From Bacteroidota bacterium (GTDB taxonomy: Bacteria; Bacteroidota; Bacteroidia; Bacteroidales; JAAYUG01): a stretch of DNA of 64,000 nt. Below the pieces are notes generated by a model. The model ran no database searches, was not told where the DNA came from, and saw only the letters and a list, made by a program, of their open reading frames with translations. The stretch lies in NCBI GenBank assembly GCA_029571215.1, contig JAKPTE010000016.1, positions 124,001 through 188,000 on the forward strand, in the 5' to 3' direction. Below, one piece after another: positions 1 to 8,869 of the stretch. Within the stretch, counting starts at the first letter, position 1. Every line of letters begins with the position of its first letter. The translations under genes and the position numbers were made by a program.

Positions 1-155
1 CTTCCTGATAAAATGACACCCCGGACTGTTTCATCGGGCACTGGCATTTTATTGTACGGCCAGATTTCACAGTACACATTCAACTCTCTGATTTTTCTCG
101 CAATAAGCTGGGTATATTGCGAGCCAAAGTCCAGTATCAGGATTTTTTCAGTCAT
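1..155 (-). CDS. guaA: GMP synthase (glutamine-hydrolysing), N-terminal fragment
   Basis: Partial gene; only the first ~51 codons lie in the window and the rest runs off the left edge. The reverse complement from the ATG at 155 reads [20 protein letters not shown] and continues to GVILSG, the characteristic start of the class I glutamine amidotransferase domain of GuaA. The enzyme makes GMP from XMP in the cytoplasm using glutamine and ATP. It is not in the ORF track because it is truncated. It begins 15 bases after the stop of the upstream peptidase on the same strand, so co-transcription is possible. Recognition rests on the N-terminal motif alone. Confidence 0.88.
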   Translation of the reverse strand, partial: MTEKILILDFGSQYTQLIARKIRELNVYCEIWPYNKMPVPDETVRGVILSG

Positions 156-170
156 TTTTCCGCAATGGTT

Positions 171-1418
171 TTACTGGTTTCCGAACCGTTTAAGAACATC
201 CTTCACAGCATTTTTGTGGATGGTAAAACCCATCATCTTGAGCTTAATATAATCGGAACTGAAGAAGTAATATCCGAATTCAGGAGCATTTTCGTCATTA
301 TTTCGAGAACCCGAACTTGAGTCCTTTATCAGGTACCAGTCTTTGCCCTTGAATTCCGTATACCCTACCAGGTGCATCCCATGATCATCGGTTGTGGTAT
401 TATTAGAAAAACGAAATTCACGGGCATCCTCATCAATATATTCCGACGGAATATCAAAGGTGGGTACAATAGCAACCTGGGTAGCCCTGTCAAGCCCCAC
501 TTCGGAAACATCTCCTCCAATGCTCATGGAATAGCCGTTACGCACCGCATTTTTAATAATATCCATAAATACGTCAAGCGGCACATTATAATATTCTTTG
601 CTGTGCCACCAGTTGTCAGGCACTTTGTATTCAACCTGCTGCCAGTAAGGTTCCTGTTTGATGGAAAGGATTTCCACATAATCGTTCATGGAAAGCTTCA
701 GAACATCTTTAAGAAACTGTTGCGGGGTGTAGGTCTTTCCGTTCCACTGAAACTGCGCAGGCGGTTCTCCCATATAATGATTCATGATGGCTTTTATGGT
801 AGCAATAACTTCATCTTCATTCCATGCGTTCAGGGCTTTTATACCCTGCAGATATTGCTGCATTTCACTAACCATCTGCTCATGGTTATGATATTTCCTA
901 TCGGAAGGCAAACCTGTATATGCTTCCAGCGGGACAATCCCGTATGTTTTATAAATTCTGGTTACTGCATTGGCTTCCGAACCCTGATCAAAGAGGGAAT
1001 TTCCCCTTTCGCGTACAAAACGTTTTGCTTTCTCAACATATTCCCAATAAACTGTAAACATTTCGGAGAGTTTGATTTTCTGTCCGGTTATTCTGCTAAC
1101 TTCCGATTCGTAAAACGATGTAGTGGAAAAAGCCCAACAGGTTCCCGTATTCCCCTGGGAAATCGGAGGAAAATAAAAGCCTGTGGTTTTATACTGGGCA
1201 ATTTTATTGGGTAATTCAACACCTGTCAGGTCAATGGCAAAACGTTTCCGGGGTTCGGGTGGGTTCTTCTTTTCCTCCACCATCCGGTCATCTTTCAATA
1301 TAGAGTTTTCGAAAAAGCCGGGTTTCAATTCCTTTATAACTGCCTTTGTCCGTTCCTGGCTGTATACGGTAATTGAAAACAATGCAGTTAGCAGAAATAA
1401 AAGCGATTTATTTTTCAT
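171..1418 (-). CDS. Exported C1 family (papain/bleomycin-hydrolase-like) cysteine peptidase
   Basis: 415 residues with a signal peptide (hydrophobic SLLFLLTALFSITVYS, cut near SQ-ER), so it should act in the periplasm or outside. The papain-type active site is visible: Gln88 and Cys94 in SQGNTGTCWAF, and His346 in DDHGMHLVGY. The position of the usual catalytic Asn holds Asp366 (WYLIKDSSSG instead of KNSWG). The length and the inserted regions between Cys and His fit the C1B (bleomycin hydrolase/aminopeptidase C) branch better than plain papain. The ATG at 1418 directly precedes the signal peptide. The substrate is unknown; it lies just upstream of guaA without an obvious functional link. Confidence 0.85.
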   Translation of the reverse strand: MKNKSLLFLLTALFSITVYSQERTKAVIKELKPGFFENSILKDDRMVEEKKNPPEPRKRFAIDLTGVELPNKIAQYKTTGFYFPPISQGNTGTCWAFSTTSFYESEVSRITGQKIKLSEMFTVYWEYVEKAKRFVRERGNSLFDQGSEANAVTRIYKTYGIVPLEAYTGLPSDRKYHNHEQMVSEMQQYLQGIKALNAWNEDEVIATIKAIMNHYMGEPPAQFQWNGKTYTPQQFLKDVLKLSMNDYVEILSIKQEPYWQQVEYKVPDNWWHSKEYYNVPLDVFMDIIKNAVRNGYSMSIGGDVSEVGLDRATQVAIVPTFDIPSEYIDEDAREFRFSNNTTTDDHGMHLVGYTEFKGKDWYLIKDSSSGSRNNDENAPEFGYYFFSSDYIKLKMMGFTIHKNAVKDVLKRFGNQ

Positions 1419-1454
1419 AGCGGATTAAATTTGGTTTTTAAATATGCGCTAAAA

Positions 1455-2411
1455 TTACTTTTTTTCCCTGCAAGGTTCAACGACAAGGTTTCCGTTTTGC
1501 TCCACGAGATAACGATAACCATCCACTGCCTCAGACACATCAGGAAACACATCCGTTGCTTCTTTTACAAAACCCTCCGTGGTTTTATACCGGGTTGAAA
1601 AATGCCCGATGACAAGATGCCGCGCATGGGCATTCAATGCAGTAATAGCGGCATCATAGGCTGTGCTGTGCATGGTTTCCCTGGCCAGTTTCTGGTCCTT
1701 TTTCAGAAAAGTTGCCTCATGGTAAAGTAGATCAACGTCCTTTACCATGCGTGCAAGAGCAGGAAAGTACATGGTGTCGGAACAGTAGGCAAAAGCACGT
1801 GGCCGGGGTGGAGGAACGGTCAGTTCCTCGTTGGGTATGATTTTTCCTGAATCATCAATAAAATCTTCTCCCTGCTTGATTGCCATCATAACCCGGATAG
1901 GTATTTTATACCGGGATATAGCCTCTTTGAGGATATTCCTGAGCTTTTCCTTCTCTCTGAAGAGAAATCCGTAGCACTGGGTACTGTGCCTGAGGGGGAA
2001 TGCATCAACAGTAATGCGTTCATCTTCGAAGATTCTTTTCCGGGTTTTTGCGGTAAGTTTATGAAAGGTAACCGAATACTTTCTCTCCTGATTAAAAAAG
2101 GAAAAATGGGCATTGAGCAGGTCTTCGAGGGTTTGCGGGCCATAAATGTGCAGGTCAGATGAACGGCCCATCAGGCTGAAAGAAGAAAGAAGGCCAAACA
2201 AACCAAAAACATGATCACCGTGAAGATGAGAAATAAAGATGTGACTGATACGTCCGAAACGGATTCCGAAACGGCGAAGCTGAATCTGTACTCCTTCCCC
2301 GCAATCAATTAAGTAAAACCGCTCATCCACATTGAGCAGATGAGCGGGCGGAAATCGGTCTGAAGTGGGTACAGCAGAACTGCTACCCAAAATGATCAAT
2401 GAAAACGACAC
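1455..2411 (-). CDS. rnz: Ribonuclease Z (tRNA 3'-processing endonuclease)
   Basis: 318 residues, normal for short-form RNase Z. A metallo-beta-lactamase fold is shown by the zinc motif SHLHGDHVFGL (His62, His64, Asp66, His67), a later HSTQCYG segment, YCSDTMYFPAL, HEATF and a C-terminal GHFSTRY. The enzyme removes 3' trailers from tRNA precursors lacking encoded CCA. This fits the window: the tRNA-Ser gene here has no encoded CCA, although tRNA-Asp does. The start is GTG at 2411, giving the family-typical FSLIILGSSSAVPT. It lies 13 bases downstream of the STAS gene in a probable rpsA-STAS-rnz operon. Confidence 0.93.
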   Translation of the reverse strand: MSFSLIILGSSSAVPTSDRFPPAHLLNVDERFYLIDCGEGVQIQLRRFGIRFGRISHIFISHLHGDHVFGLFGLLSSFSLMGRSSDLHIYGPQTLEDLLNAHFSFFNQERKYSVTFHKLTAKTRKRIFEDERITVDAFPLRHSTQCYGFLFREKEKLRNILKEAISRYKIPIRVMMAIKQGEDFIDDSGKIIPNEELTVPPPRPRAFAYCSDTMYFPALARMVKDVDLLYHEATFLKKDQKLARETMHSTAYDAAITALNAHARHLVIGHFSTRYKTTEGFVKEATDVFPDVSEAVDGYRYLVEQNGNLVVEPCREKK

Positions 2412-2424
2412 TATTTACCTTTCA

Positions 2425-2775
2425 TCACTTGCCTGGTTCATTGATAAGCCGGACTCCGTCCTCGACCGTTCTGGTTATATTGAGCACCGTATCCAGCTGC
2501 GAGATGGTAATCAACCGCTCCACTGCTTCGTTCAGTCCGGTGAGGACAAATGTACCACCGGCATTTTTGCAGAGACGGTTGGCTACCAGAATAGCGCTCA
2601 GACCAGAAGAGTCACAGTAACGGCACTTGCTCAGATCGAGAATGATGTTCTTCTCCCCGTTTCCTGAGATAAGTACCAGTTCTGATTTCAGCGTAGGAGC
2701 AATATGGGTATCAAGTTTTTCCTCCTGCACTTGAATCAGCGTGTAATTGTCCAGCTTTTCAATTTTGAATTCCAT
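2425..2775 (-). CDS. STAS-domain protein (anti-sigma factor antagonist-like)
   Basis: 116 residues, a single STAS domain. The core motif CRYCDSSGLSAILVANR places Ser56/Ser57 at the site phosphorylated in SpoIIAA-type antagonists. No other domain is present. Such proteins bind an anti-sigma or kinase partner; no serine-kinase partner is visible in this window. It sits between rpsA (11 bases upstream) and rnz (13 bases downstream), so it is probably co-transcribed with the ribosomal protein gene. The family call is firm; the partner and pathway are unknown. Confidence 0.85.
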   Translation of the reverse strand: MEFKIEKLDNYTLIQVQEEKLDTHIAPTLKSELVLISGNGEKNIILDLSKCRYCDSSGLSAILVANRLCKNAGGTFVLTGLNEAVERLITISQLDTVLNITRTVEDGVRLINEPGK

Positions 2776-2786
2776 ACGCGTAAAAA

Positions 2787-4715
2787 TTAGGATGGATTTT
2801 CTTCGTCAGCCTGTTTTTTTGATGACTTACGGGCTGCCTTTTTCTTTTCCTGTTCTTCCATCTCTGATTTAAGGGCAGCAAGTTCCGAAATATCACCAAG
2901 AGTAGTTTTTTCAAGACTGCTCTTCAGTTTGCGGGTTGCTTTCCGTGTGGATTCTCCTTCAGCTTTCTTAGCCGATACATCCGATTCTTTTTTCTTGTCT
3001 TCCCAAACCCGCGTATGCGAAAGAACGATTCGCTTGGCCGATTTTGAGAACTCAATTACCTTGAATTCCAGCTTCTCATCAACCTTTGCCGTTGTCCCGT
3101 CTTCCTTGACAAGATGTTTCGATGTTACAAATCCTTCCACACCATAGGGCAAAGCAACTGTAGCTCCTTTTTCGAAGATTTCGACCACTGTGCCTTCATG
3201 AACTGAATCGATGGTAAAAATCGTTTCGAAAACATCCCATGGGTTTTCTTCAAGCTGTTTATGACCAAGACTGAGCCTTCTGTTTTCCTTATCAATTTCA
3301 AGTACCACAACTTCGATATCTTCACCGATAGAAGTAAACTCGGAAGGATGTTTGATCTTTCTTGTCCATGACAGATCACTAATATGAATCAAGCCATCCA
3401 CACCTTCTTCCACTTCTACAAAAACACCGAAGTTTGTAAAATTACGAACTTTTGCGGTATGTTTGGAGCCAACAGGATATTTTTCTTCGATTTTTTCCCA
3501 TGGATCCGGTTTGAGCTGCTTCATGCCAAGTGACATCTTCCTTTCTTCGCGATCGAGGGTAAGGATCACAGCTTCCACAACGTCTCCTACCTTAAGGAAT
3601 TCCTGTGCACTCCGCAAATGCTGCGACCATGACATTTCGGAAACATGGATCAGACCTTCAACCCCAGGGGCAATTTCAACAAATGCACCATAATCAGCCA
3701 TAACCACAACCTTTCCTGTGACTTTGTCGCCCACCTTGAGATTCGGATCCAGAGAATCCCACGGATGGGGAGTCAGCTGTTTCAGACCCAGGGCAATACG
3801 TTTCTTTTCATCGTCAAAGTCGAGGATAACTACCTGCAGCTTCTGATCGAGTTGCACAATTTCTTCGGGGTGGTTAACACGCCCCCATGACAGGTCGGTA
3901 ATATGGATCAGGCCATCAACACCGCCTAAATCAATGAATACACCATAACTTGTAATGTTCTTGACAGTACCTTCGAGGATCTGTCCTTTTTCAAGTTTGG
4001 CAATAATTTCTTTCTTTTGTTGTTCGAGTTCAGCTTCGATAAGTGCCTTATGGGATACGACCACATTTTTGAATTCCTGGTTGATTTTGACAACCTTGAA
4101 TTCCATGGTCTTACCGACAAAGGCATCATAGTCGCGGATTGGTTTGACGTCAATCTGCGAACCAGGCAGAAATGCTTCAATTCCAAAGACATCGACAATC
4201 ATGCCGCCTTTGGTGCGACATTTAATGTACCCCTTAATGATTTCGTCCTTTTCATAGGCTTCGTTTACACGGTCCCATGAGCGAAGAGCACGGGCTTTCT
4301 TGTGGGAAAGAATTAACTGACCTTTCTTGTCTTCCTGGCTTTCAACATACACCTCAACCTTATCGCCAACTTTGAGATCCGGATTGTAACGGAATTCGTT
4401 CAGGCTAACGACACCTTCCGATTTATATCCGATATTGACAACAACCTCTCTCTTGTTCATAGCAATCACAGTGCCTTCAACTACTTCGTTTTCAGCAACC
4501 GTCGAGAGCGTCTTGTCATACAACTCGGCAAAGTGTTCCTTGGATCCTCCATAAAGGTCGGTTTCCTTCTCAAAACTTTCCCAGTCAAATTCTTCCGGCG
4601 AGTTTTTCTTTACCTGGCCGGTTTGTGCAGATTTTTCAACCTCAGGTACAGAAGCATTTTCTTCTTTTACTTCTTTTACCTCATCCTGCAAGGTTTTTTC
4701 TTCGTGTTCAGTCAT
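2787..4715 (-). CDS. rpsA: 30S ribosomal protein S1
   Basis: 642 residues. Six S1 RNA-binding repeats can be followed (approximately residues 75-145, 160-225, 240-310, 325-395, 410-485, 500-570), with typical GxVxxxxxYGxFVxxxxGVxGLIHxSxxSW blocks in repeats 3-5. Acidic/charged tails flank both ends: the N-terminus is rich in Glu and Lys, and the C-terminal ~70 residues are highly charged (EEQEKKKAARKSSKK). S1 binds mRNA on the small subunit; in Bacteroidetes it is a principal mRNA contact because Shine-Dalgarno pairing is scarcely used. The ATG at 4715 is preceded by an AT-rich leader and a -7-like box. It is first in a probable operon with the STAS protein and rnz. Confidence 0.95.
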   Translation of the reverse strand: MTEHEEKTLQDEVKEVKEENASVPEVEKSAQTGQVKKNSPEEFDWESFEKETDLYGGSKEHFAELYDKTLSTVAENEVVEGTVIAMNKREVVVNIGYKSEGVVSLNEFRYNPDLKVGDKVEVYVESQEDKKGQLILSHKKARALRSWDRVNEAYEKDEIIKGYIKCRTKGGMIVDVFGIEAFLPGSQIDVKPIRDYDAFVGKTMEFKVVKINQEFKNVVVSHKALIEAELEQQKKEIIAKLEKGQILEGTVKNITSYGVFIDLGGVDGLIHITDLSWGRVNHPEEIVQLDQKLQVVILDFDDEKKRIALGLKQLTPHPWDSLDPNLKVGDKVTGKVVVMADYGAFVEIAPGVEGLIHVSEMSWSQHLRSAQEFLKVGDVVEAVILTLDREERKMSLGMKQLKPDPWEKIEEKYPVGSKHTAKVRNFTNFGVFVEVEEGVDGLIHISDLSWTRKIKHPSEFTSIGEDIEVVVLEIDKENRRLSLGHKQLEENPWDVFETIFTIDSVHEGTVVEIFEKGATVALPYGVEGFVTSKHLVKEDGTTAKVDEKLEFKVIEFSKSAKRIVLSHTRVWEDKKKESDVSAKKAEGESTRKATRKLKSSLEKTTLGDISELAALKSEMEEQEKKKAARKSSKKQADEENPS

Positions 4716-4771
4716 GCAAAAATCCTTTAAAATTTAATGGGTTAGACATTATGTTTCTAAAAATCAGGGTG

Positions 4772-4779
4772 CAAAGATA
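4772..4779 (-). promoter_or_regulatory. Putative -7 box for rpsA
   Basis: The minus strand reads TATCTTTG, an exact match to the Bacteroidetes -7 consensus TAnnTTTG, ~57 bases upstream of the rpsA ATG. No clear TTG -33 element is visible at the usual 19-21 base spacing. Confidence 0.5.
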
Positions 4780-4936
4780 AACTTTTCCGCGGTTCCATGC
4801 ATACCCTTTTAAAAAAAACATTCATAATTCACAACCTGCCATGGAGAATGGAACAAAAAACCTACTCTCAAACATCTGTCAGGATTACGGCATTCTAACA
4901 TAATAAATTCTGGGAAAGGAGCGCCCTAATTTTTTA

Positions 4937-4944
4937 TATATTTG
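4937..4944 (+). promoter_or_regulatory. Putative -7 box for the nucleotide-sugar operon
   Basis: TATATTTG matches TAnnTTTG and lies ~115 bases before the chosen ATG at 5059. The ORF-track start at 4942 overlaps this box, so that upstream start could not be on the transcript; this supports the shorter protein. The -33 region is weak. Confidence 0.5.
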
Positions 4945-5058
4945 AAACCAGGTAGCAGCAAACTTGGACAGTATCCAAAAAGAGATGCAAAGAAAATCCC
5001 GGTTTTATCCGTAAAATTACTTTTCTTTGACATCCGTTTAAATAAAAATTACAGAAAA

Positions 5059-6396
5059 ATGAAAATTGTAATGATAGGAACCGGATATGTGGGGCTTGTC
5101 TCAGGAACCTGCTTTGCAGAAACCGGGCTTGATGTAGTTTGTGTCGATATAGACAGCGAAAAAATAGGGAAGTTAAATAAAGGGATTGTTCCCATCTATG
5201 AACCGGGTCTTGATGAACTGATAACGAGAAATGTTTCGAAAAAAAGACTTTCCTTTTCAACGAGCCTCGAAGAAAGTATCGACGGTGCAGAAGCTGTCTT
5301 CATTGCTGTAGGTACCCCCCCTGATGAAGACGGAAGTGCCGATATACGCAATGTTTTGTCGGTTGCCAGTGAGATAGGACGGATAATGAAGGATTATATA
5401 GTGGTTGTTACCAAGAGCACCGTACCCATAGGTACCTCTGTGAAAGTGAAAGAAGCCGTAGCGGCCGAACTGAAGAAACGCAGCTTGAATATCCCTTTTG
5501 ACGTAGCTTCCAATCCTGAGTTTTTGAAAGAAGGGGATGCCATTGATGATTTTCTTAAACCGGACAGGATTGTCGTAGGGGTGGAATCGGAAAGAGCAAA
5601 GAGCATCATGGAGCGCCTTTACAAGCCATTCCTGCTGAACGGCCATCCTCTGCTTTTTATGGATATTCCTTCGGCCGAAATGACAAAATATGCTGCCAAT
5701 TCCATGCTGGCAACCAAAATCAGTTTCATGAATGAAATTGCCAACCTTTGCGAAATTGTTGGAGCGGATGTGAACATGGTGCGCAAAGGAATTGGAACCG
5801 ACAGCAGAATCGGCCCAAAATTTATCTATGCCGGCGTGGGGTATGGAGGAAGCTGTTTTCCGAAAGATGTCAAAGCCCTGATTAAAACAGCCGAAGATTC
5901 AGGGTACCCGTTGCAGATACTTCGGGCGGTAGAACAGGTAAACAACCGGCAGAAGTCGATATTGGTGGACAAAATTCTCCAACACTTTTCCGGCAACGTT
6001 CAGGGAAAACAGATAGCCCTGTGGGGTCTGTCTTTCAAGCCGCAAACCGACGATATGCGGGAAGCACCGTCACTCGTTATCATTGAACAGTTGCTAAAAC
6101 ACGGTGCCAGAATCAGGGCCTATGATCCTGTTGCAATGGAGGAATGCCGGCGTAGAATAGGTGACGTTATTGAATATGCCAAAGATCTTTACGAAGCGCT
6201 GATTGATGCCGAAGCTGTTGTGCTGGTAACGGAATGGCCTGAATTCCGCTTACCCAATTTCAAAGTCATGGAAAAACTTATGCGTTCCAAAGTAATGTTT
6301 GACGGAAGGAATATATACGAACCAGCTGAAATGCGTGAAAACGGATTCACCTATTACAGTATAGGCAGGAAGCCGATTGTTCACCAGAACCAATAA
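5059..6396 (+). CDS. ugd: UDP-glucose 6-dehydrogenase
   Basis: 445 residues from the ATG at 5059; the track's 39-residue extension has no family character and overlaps the probable promoter. MKIVMIGTGYVGLVSGTCFAE is the NAD-binding Rossmann start. IAVGTPPDEDGSAD, TKSTVPIGT, NPEFLKEGDAIDDF and the catalytic-Cys motif YGGSCFPKDVKAL (near residue 260) are all present, as is the C-terminal domain (GLSFKPQTDDMREAPS). It oxidises UDP-glucose to UDP-glucuronate with NAD. The next gene consumes UDP-glucuronate, so the two genes form a route to UDP-xylose for surface polysaccharide. It is first in a five-gene plus-strand operon. Confidence 0.95.
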   Translation: MKIVMIGTGYVGLVSGTCFAETGLDVVCVDIDSEKIGKLNKGIVPIYEPGLDELITRNVSKKRLSFSTSLEESIDGAEAVFIAVGTPPDEDGSADIRNVLSVASEIGRIMKDYIVVVTKSTVPIGTSVKVKEAVAAELKKRSLNIPFDVASNPEFLKEGDAIDDFLKPDRIVVGVESERAKSIMERLYKPFLLNGHPLLFMDIPSAEMTKYAANSMLATKISFMNEIANLCEIVGADVNMVRKGIGTDSRIGPKFIYAGVGYGGSCFPKDVKALIKTAEDSGYPLQILRAVEQVNNRQKSILVDKILQHFSGNVQGKQIALWGLSFKPQTDDMREAPSLVIIEQLLKHGARIRAYDPVAMEECRRRIGDVIEYAKDLYEALIDAEAVVLVTEWPEFRLPNFKVMEKLMRSKVMFDGRNIYEPAEMRENGFTYYSIGRKPIVHQNQ

Positions 6397-6433
6397 AAAA
6401 ACAACCATTGACTAATTCAAATTTTTCTCTACT

Positions 6434-7369
6434 GTGAAACGAATACTGGTAACCGGTGGTGCCGGATTCATAGGATCCCACCTCTGTGAGCGATTGCTGC
6501 GGGAAGGAAACGAAGTTATCTGTCTGGACAATTTCTTTACCGGAACCCGAAGGAATATTGTGCATTTGTTGGCAAATCCCGATTTTGAGCTGGTGCGGCA
6601 TGATATCATTACGCCCTATTATGCCGAAGTGGATGAAATATACAATCTGGCCTGCCCCGCCTCACCTATTCATTACCAGTTTAATCCGATCAAAACCGTC
6701 AAGACTTCCGTTATGGGAGCAATTAACATGCTGGGCCTGGCCAAGCGCGTAAAGGCCAAGGTTCTGCAGGCATCAACCAGCGAGGTCTATGGTGATCCCC
6801 TGGAACACCCTCAGAAGGAAACATACTGGGGGCATGTCAACCCGATCGGAAGACGGGCCTGTTATGACGAAGGAAAACGTTGTGCTGAAACACTTTTCAT
6901 GAACTATCACATCCAGAACAATGTTCGCATTAAAATCATACGGATATTCAATACCTATGGACCCAGAATGCACCCGAACGATGGCCGGGTTGTATCCAAT
7001 TTCATTGTACAGGCTTTGCAGGGAAAAGATCTGACGATTTACGGGGACGGATCACAGACCCGAAGCTTTCAGTATGTTGACGACCTTCTCGAGGCTATGA
7101 TCAGAATGATGGATACACCGGATACAGTGACCGGACCTGTCAATATCGGCAACCCATCAGAATTTACCATCCTGGAGCTGGCCGAGAAAGTTATACGTAT
7201 TACGGGTTCCCGGTCCAAAATTACTTATCTGCCGCTGCCTGAAGATGATCCGGTTCAGCGGCAGCCCGATATTTCTCAGGCAAAAAAACTTCTGAATTGG
7301 GAACCAGGCATAAGCCTTGATGAAGGACTTGAAAAAACGGTTGCCTATTTCAGGAAAATTCTCAGTTAA
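6434..7369 (+). CDS. UDP-glucuronate decarboxylase (UDP-xylose synthase), extended SDR
   Basis: 311 residues, GTG start at 6434 giving [22 protein letters not shown], the NAD-binding motif. Family-specific blocks include [31 protein letters not shown] and [12 protein letters not shown] (the YxxxK catalytic pair near residue 143), then [21 protein letters not shown]. These mark UXS rather than dTDP-glucose 4,6-dehydratase (RfbB). The enzyme converts UDP-glucuronate to UDP-xylose in the cytoplasm. It directly follows ugd (37 bases), which supplies its substrate, and precedes rfbA by 10 bases. Confidence 0.92.
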   Translation: MKRILVTGGAGFIGSHLCERLLREGNEVICLDNFFTGTRRNIVHLLANPDFELVRHDIITPYYAEVDEIYNLACPASPIHYQFNPIKTVKTSVMGAINMLGLAKRVKAKVLQASTSEVYGDPLEHPQKETYWGHVNPIGRRACYDEGKRCAETLFMNYHIQNNVRIKIIRIFNTYGPRMHPNDGRVVSNFIVQALQGKDLTIYGDGSQTRSFQYVDDLLEAMIRMMDTPDTVTGPVNIGNPSEFTILELAEKVIRITGSRSKITYLPLPEDDPVQRQPDISQAKKLLNWEPGISLDEGLEKTVAYFRKILS

Positions 7370-7379
7370 TATTTCTGTT

Positions 7380-8285
7380 ATGAAAGGAATCATACTTGCA
7401 GGAGGTTCCGGGACCAGACTGTATCCTATAACCCACAGTATTTCAAAACAGATCCTTCCTGTTTATGACAAACCGATGATCTATTATCCCCTTTCTGTGC
7501 TGATGCTGGCCGGAATCAGGGAAATTCTCATTATCAGTACACCGAGAGACATTCATCTTTATGAAGATCTTCTCAGTAACGGAAGGCATCTCGGGCTGGA
7601 AATAAGCTATGCCATTCAACCTGCACCTGAAGGACTCGCTCAGGCCTTTCTTATCGGTGCGGAGTTTATTGGAAACGACACTGTTTGCCTTGTACTTGGA
7701 GACAACATCTTCTATGGACATGGTTTTGGGCATCTTTTGCTGGAAACAGCCTCACTGAAAGATGGTGCTGTTGTGTTCGGGTATTTTGTGCAGGATCCGC
7801 AACGATACGGGGTGGTAGAATTTGATGCCTCAGGGAAAGTACTGAGCATAGAAGAAAAACCTTCCCATCCCAAATCGAATTATGCCGTTACGGGCCTGTA
7901 TTTTTACAGCAATGATGTCATTGAGAAGTCTCGCAGCCTGAAACCCTCGGCCAGAGGAGAACTTGAAATTACTGACCTGAACAGGTTGTATCTGCAGGAA
8001 AACCGTCTTACGGTGAGGCTGTTGGGAAGGGGTATGGCATGGCTCGACACCGGTACGCATGAAAGCCTGCTGCAGGCATCCAATTTCATATATACAATCG
8101 AACAGCGTCAGGGTTTAAAAGTTTCATGTATTGAAGAAATTGCCTATAAAAGAGGATTTATTACAAGAGATCAACTGCTGCAACTTGCACAGGAGCTGAA
8201 ATCAAGCCAGTACGGCCAATACCTGCTGAGGCTGGCCGAAGAAAAGATTATTGTTATCGACGAAAAAAATACCAATCCATTTTAA
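7380..8285 (+). CDS. rfbA: Glucose-1-phosphate thymidylyltransferase
   Basis: 301 residues from the ATG at 7380 ([18 protein letters not shown]); the 21-residue extension in the ORF track overlaps the end of the preceding gene and is discarded. The nucleotidyltransferase signature GGSGTRLYP, the [18 protein letters not shown] block, [10 protein letters not shown], and [19 protein letters not shown] with the [14 protein letters not shown] tail are all as in RmlA/RfbA. It makes dTDP-glucose from glucose-1-phosphate and dTTP, the first step to dTDP-L-rhamnose, and is normally feedback-inhibited by dTDP-rhamnose. It is followed after 20 bases by rfbC. Confidence 0.95.
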   Translation: MKGIILAGGSGTRLYPITHSISKQILPVYDKPMIYYPLSVLMLAGIREILIISTPRDIHLYEDLLSNGRHLGLEISYAIQPAPEGLAQAFLIGAEFIGNDTVCLVLGDNIFYGHGFGHLLLETASLKDGAVVFGYFVQDPQRYGVVEFDASGKVLSIEEKPSHPKSNYAVTGLYFYSNDVIEKSRSLKPSARGELEITDLNRLYLQENRLTVRLLGRGMAWLDTGTHESLLQASNFIYTIEQRQGLKVSCIEEIAYKRGFITRDQLLQLAQELKSSQYGQYLLRLAEEKIIVIDEKNTNPF

Positions 8286-8305
8286 AAACGAACTGACTGA
8301 ACGAT

Positions 8306-8869
8306 ATGAATGTTGTAAAAACTGATATACCTGGTCTTCTTATAATAGAACCTAAAGTGTACGAAGACGCAAGGGGATATTTCTTCGAAAGCTATAACGA
8401 GGAAGCATTTTTTAAGGCCGGAATCCAGGAAAAATGGGTTCAGGATAATCAGTCCCGCTCGGTATATGGCGTGATACGGGGATTGCATTATCAGCTGGAA
8501 CCTTTTGCCCAATCCAAACTGGTTCGCGTAATTGAAGGTGAAATTTATGACGTGGCCGTTGATATAAGAAAAGGATCTCCAACCTTTAAAAAGTGGTACG
8601 GAACCAAACTGTCTGCATCCAACTTCAGACAACTTTATATCCCCAAAGGATTTGCCCATGGTTTTTCGGTACTTAGCCCCACTGCTATCGTATTGTATAA
8701 ATGCGATGCCCTGTATAATCCATCCTCGGAAAGAGGAATAGTTTCCGACGACCCTGACCTGGGTATCAACTGGCTAATTCCTTCTGACCATATTGTTTTA
8801 TCGCCTAAAGACAGGAACCTTCCACTTTTTAAGGACGCTGAAAACAATTTTGTTTTTTCCGGAATATGA
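8306..8869 (+). CDS. rfbC: dTDP-4-dehydrorhamnose 3,5-epimerase
   Basis: 187 residues, the normal length for this single cupin-fold enzyme. Diagnostic segments are ARGYFFESYNEEAF, DNQSRSVYGVIRGLHYQ (catalytic His in GLHYQ), KLVRVIEGEIYDVAVDIRKGSPTF, PKGFAHGF and KCDALYNPSSERGI. It performs double epimerisation of dTDP-4-keto-6-deoxyglucose. The stop overlaps the rfbD start (ATGA), indicating translational coupling. The dehydratase that makes its substrate (RfbB) is not encoded in the cluster. Confidence 0.95.
   Translation: MNVVKTDIPGLLIIEPKVYEDARGYFFESYNEEAFFKAGIQEKWVQDNQSRSVYGVIRGLHYQLEPFAQSKLVRVIEGEIYDVAVDIRKGSPTFKKWYGTKLSASNFRQLYIPKGFAHGFSVLSPTAIVLYKCDALYNPSSERGIVSDDPDLGINWLIPSDHIVLSPKDRNLPLFKDAENNFVFSGI

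Larger units (their letters stand above)
4716..5058. other. Divergent intergenic region between rpsA and the UDP-glucose dehydrogenase gene
   Basis: 343 bases without a convincing gene. AT-rich, with one Bacteroidetes-type -7 box facing each way (listed separately). The short ORF 4533..4730 and the N-terminal extension 4942..5058 of the UDP-glucose dehydrogenase ORF are judged non-coding. I see no repeat, tRNA or strong terminator here. Confidence 0.6.

Noticed and set aside
372-1214. 280-residue plus-strand ORF opposite the C1 peptidase
   Set aside because: It is the antisense shadow of a gene with a clear signal peptide and catalytic motifs; its own translation shows no family features.
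4942-5058. N-terminal extension of UDP-glucose dehydrogenase in the ORF track
   Set aside because: It overlaps the probable -7 promoter box, and the family starts at MKIVMIGTGYVG.
6434-7369. dTDP-glucose 4,6-dehydratase (rfbB) for the SDR gene
   Set aside because: The motifs [12 protein letters not shown] and [10 protein letters not shown] are those of UDP-glucuronate decarboxylase, and the gene follows ugd.
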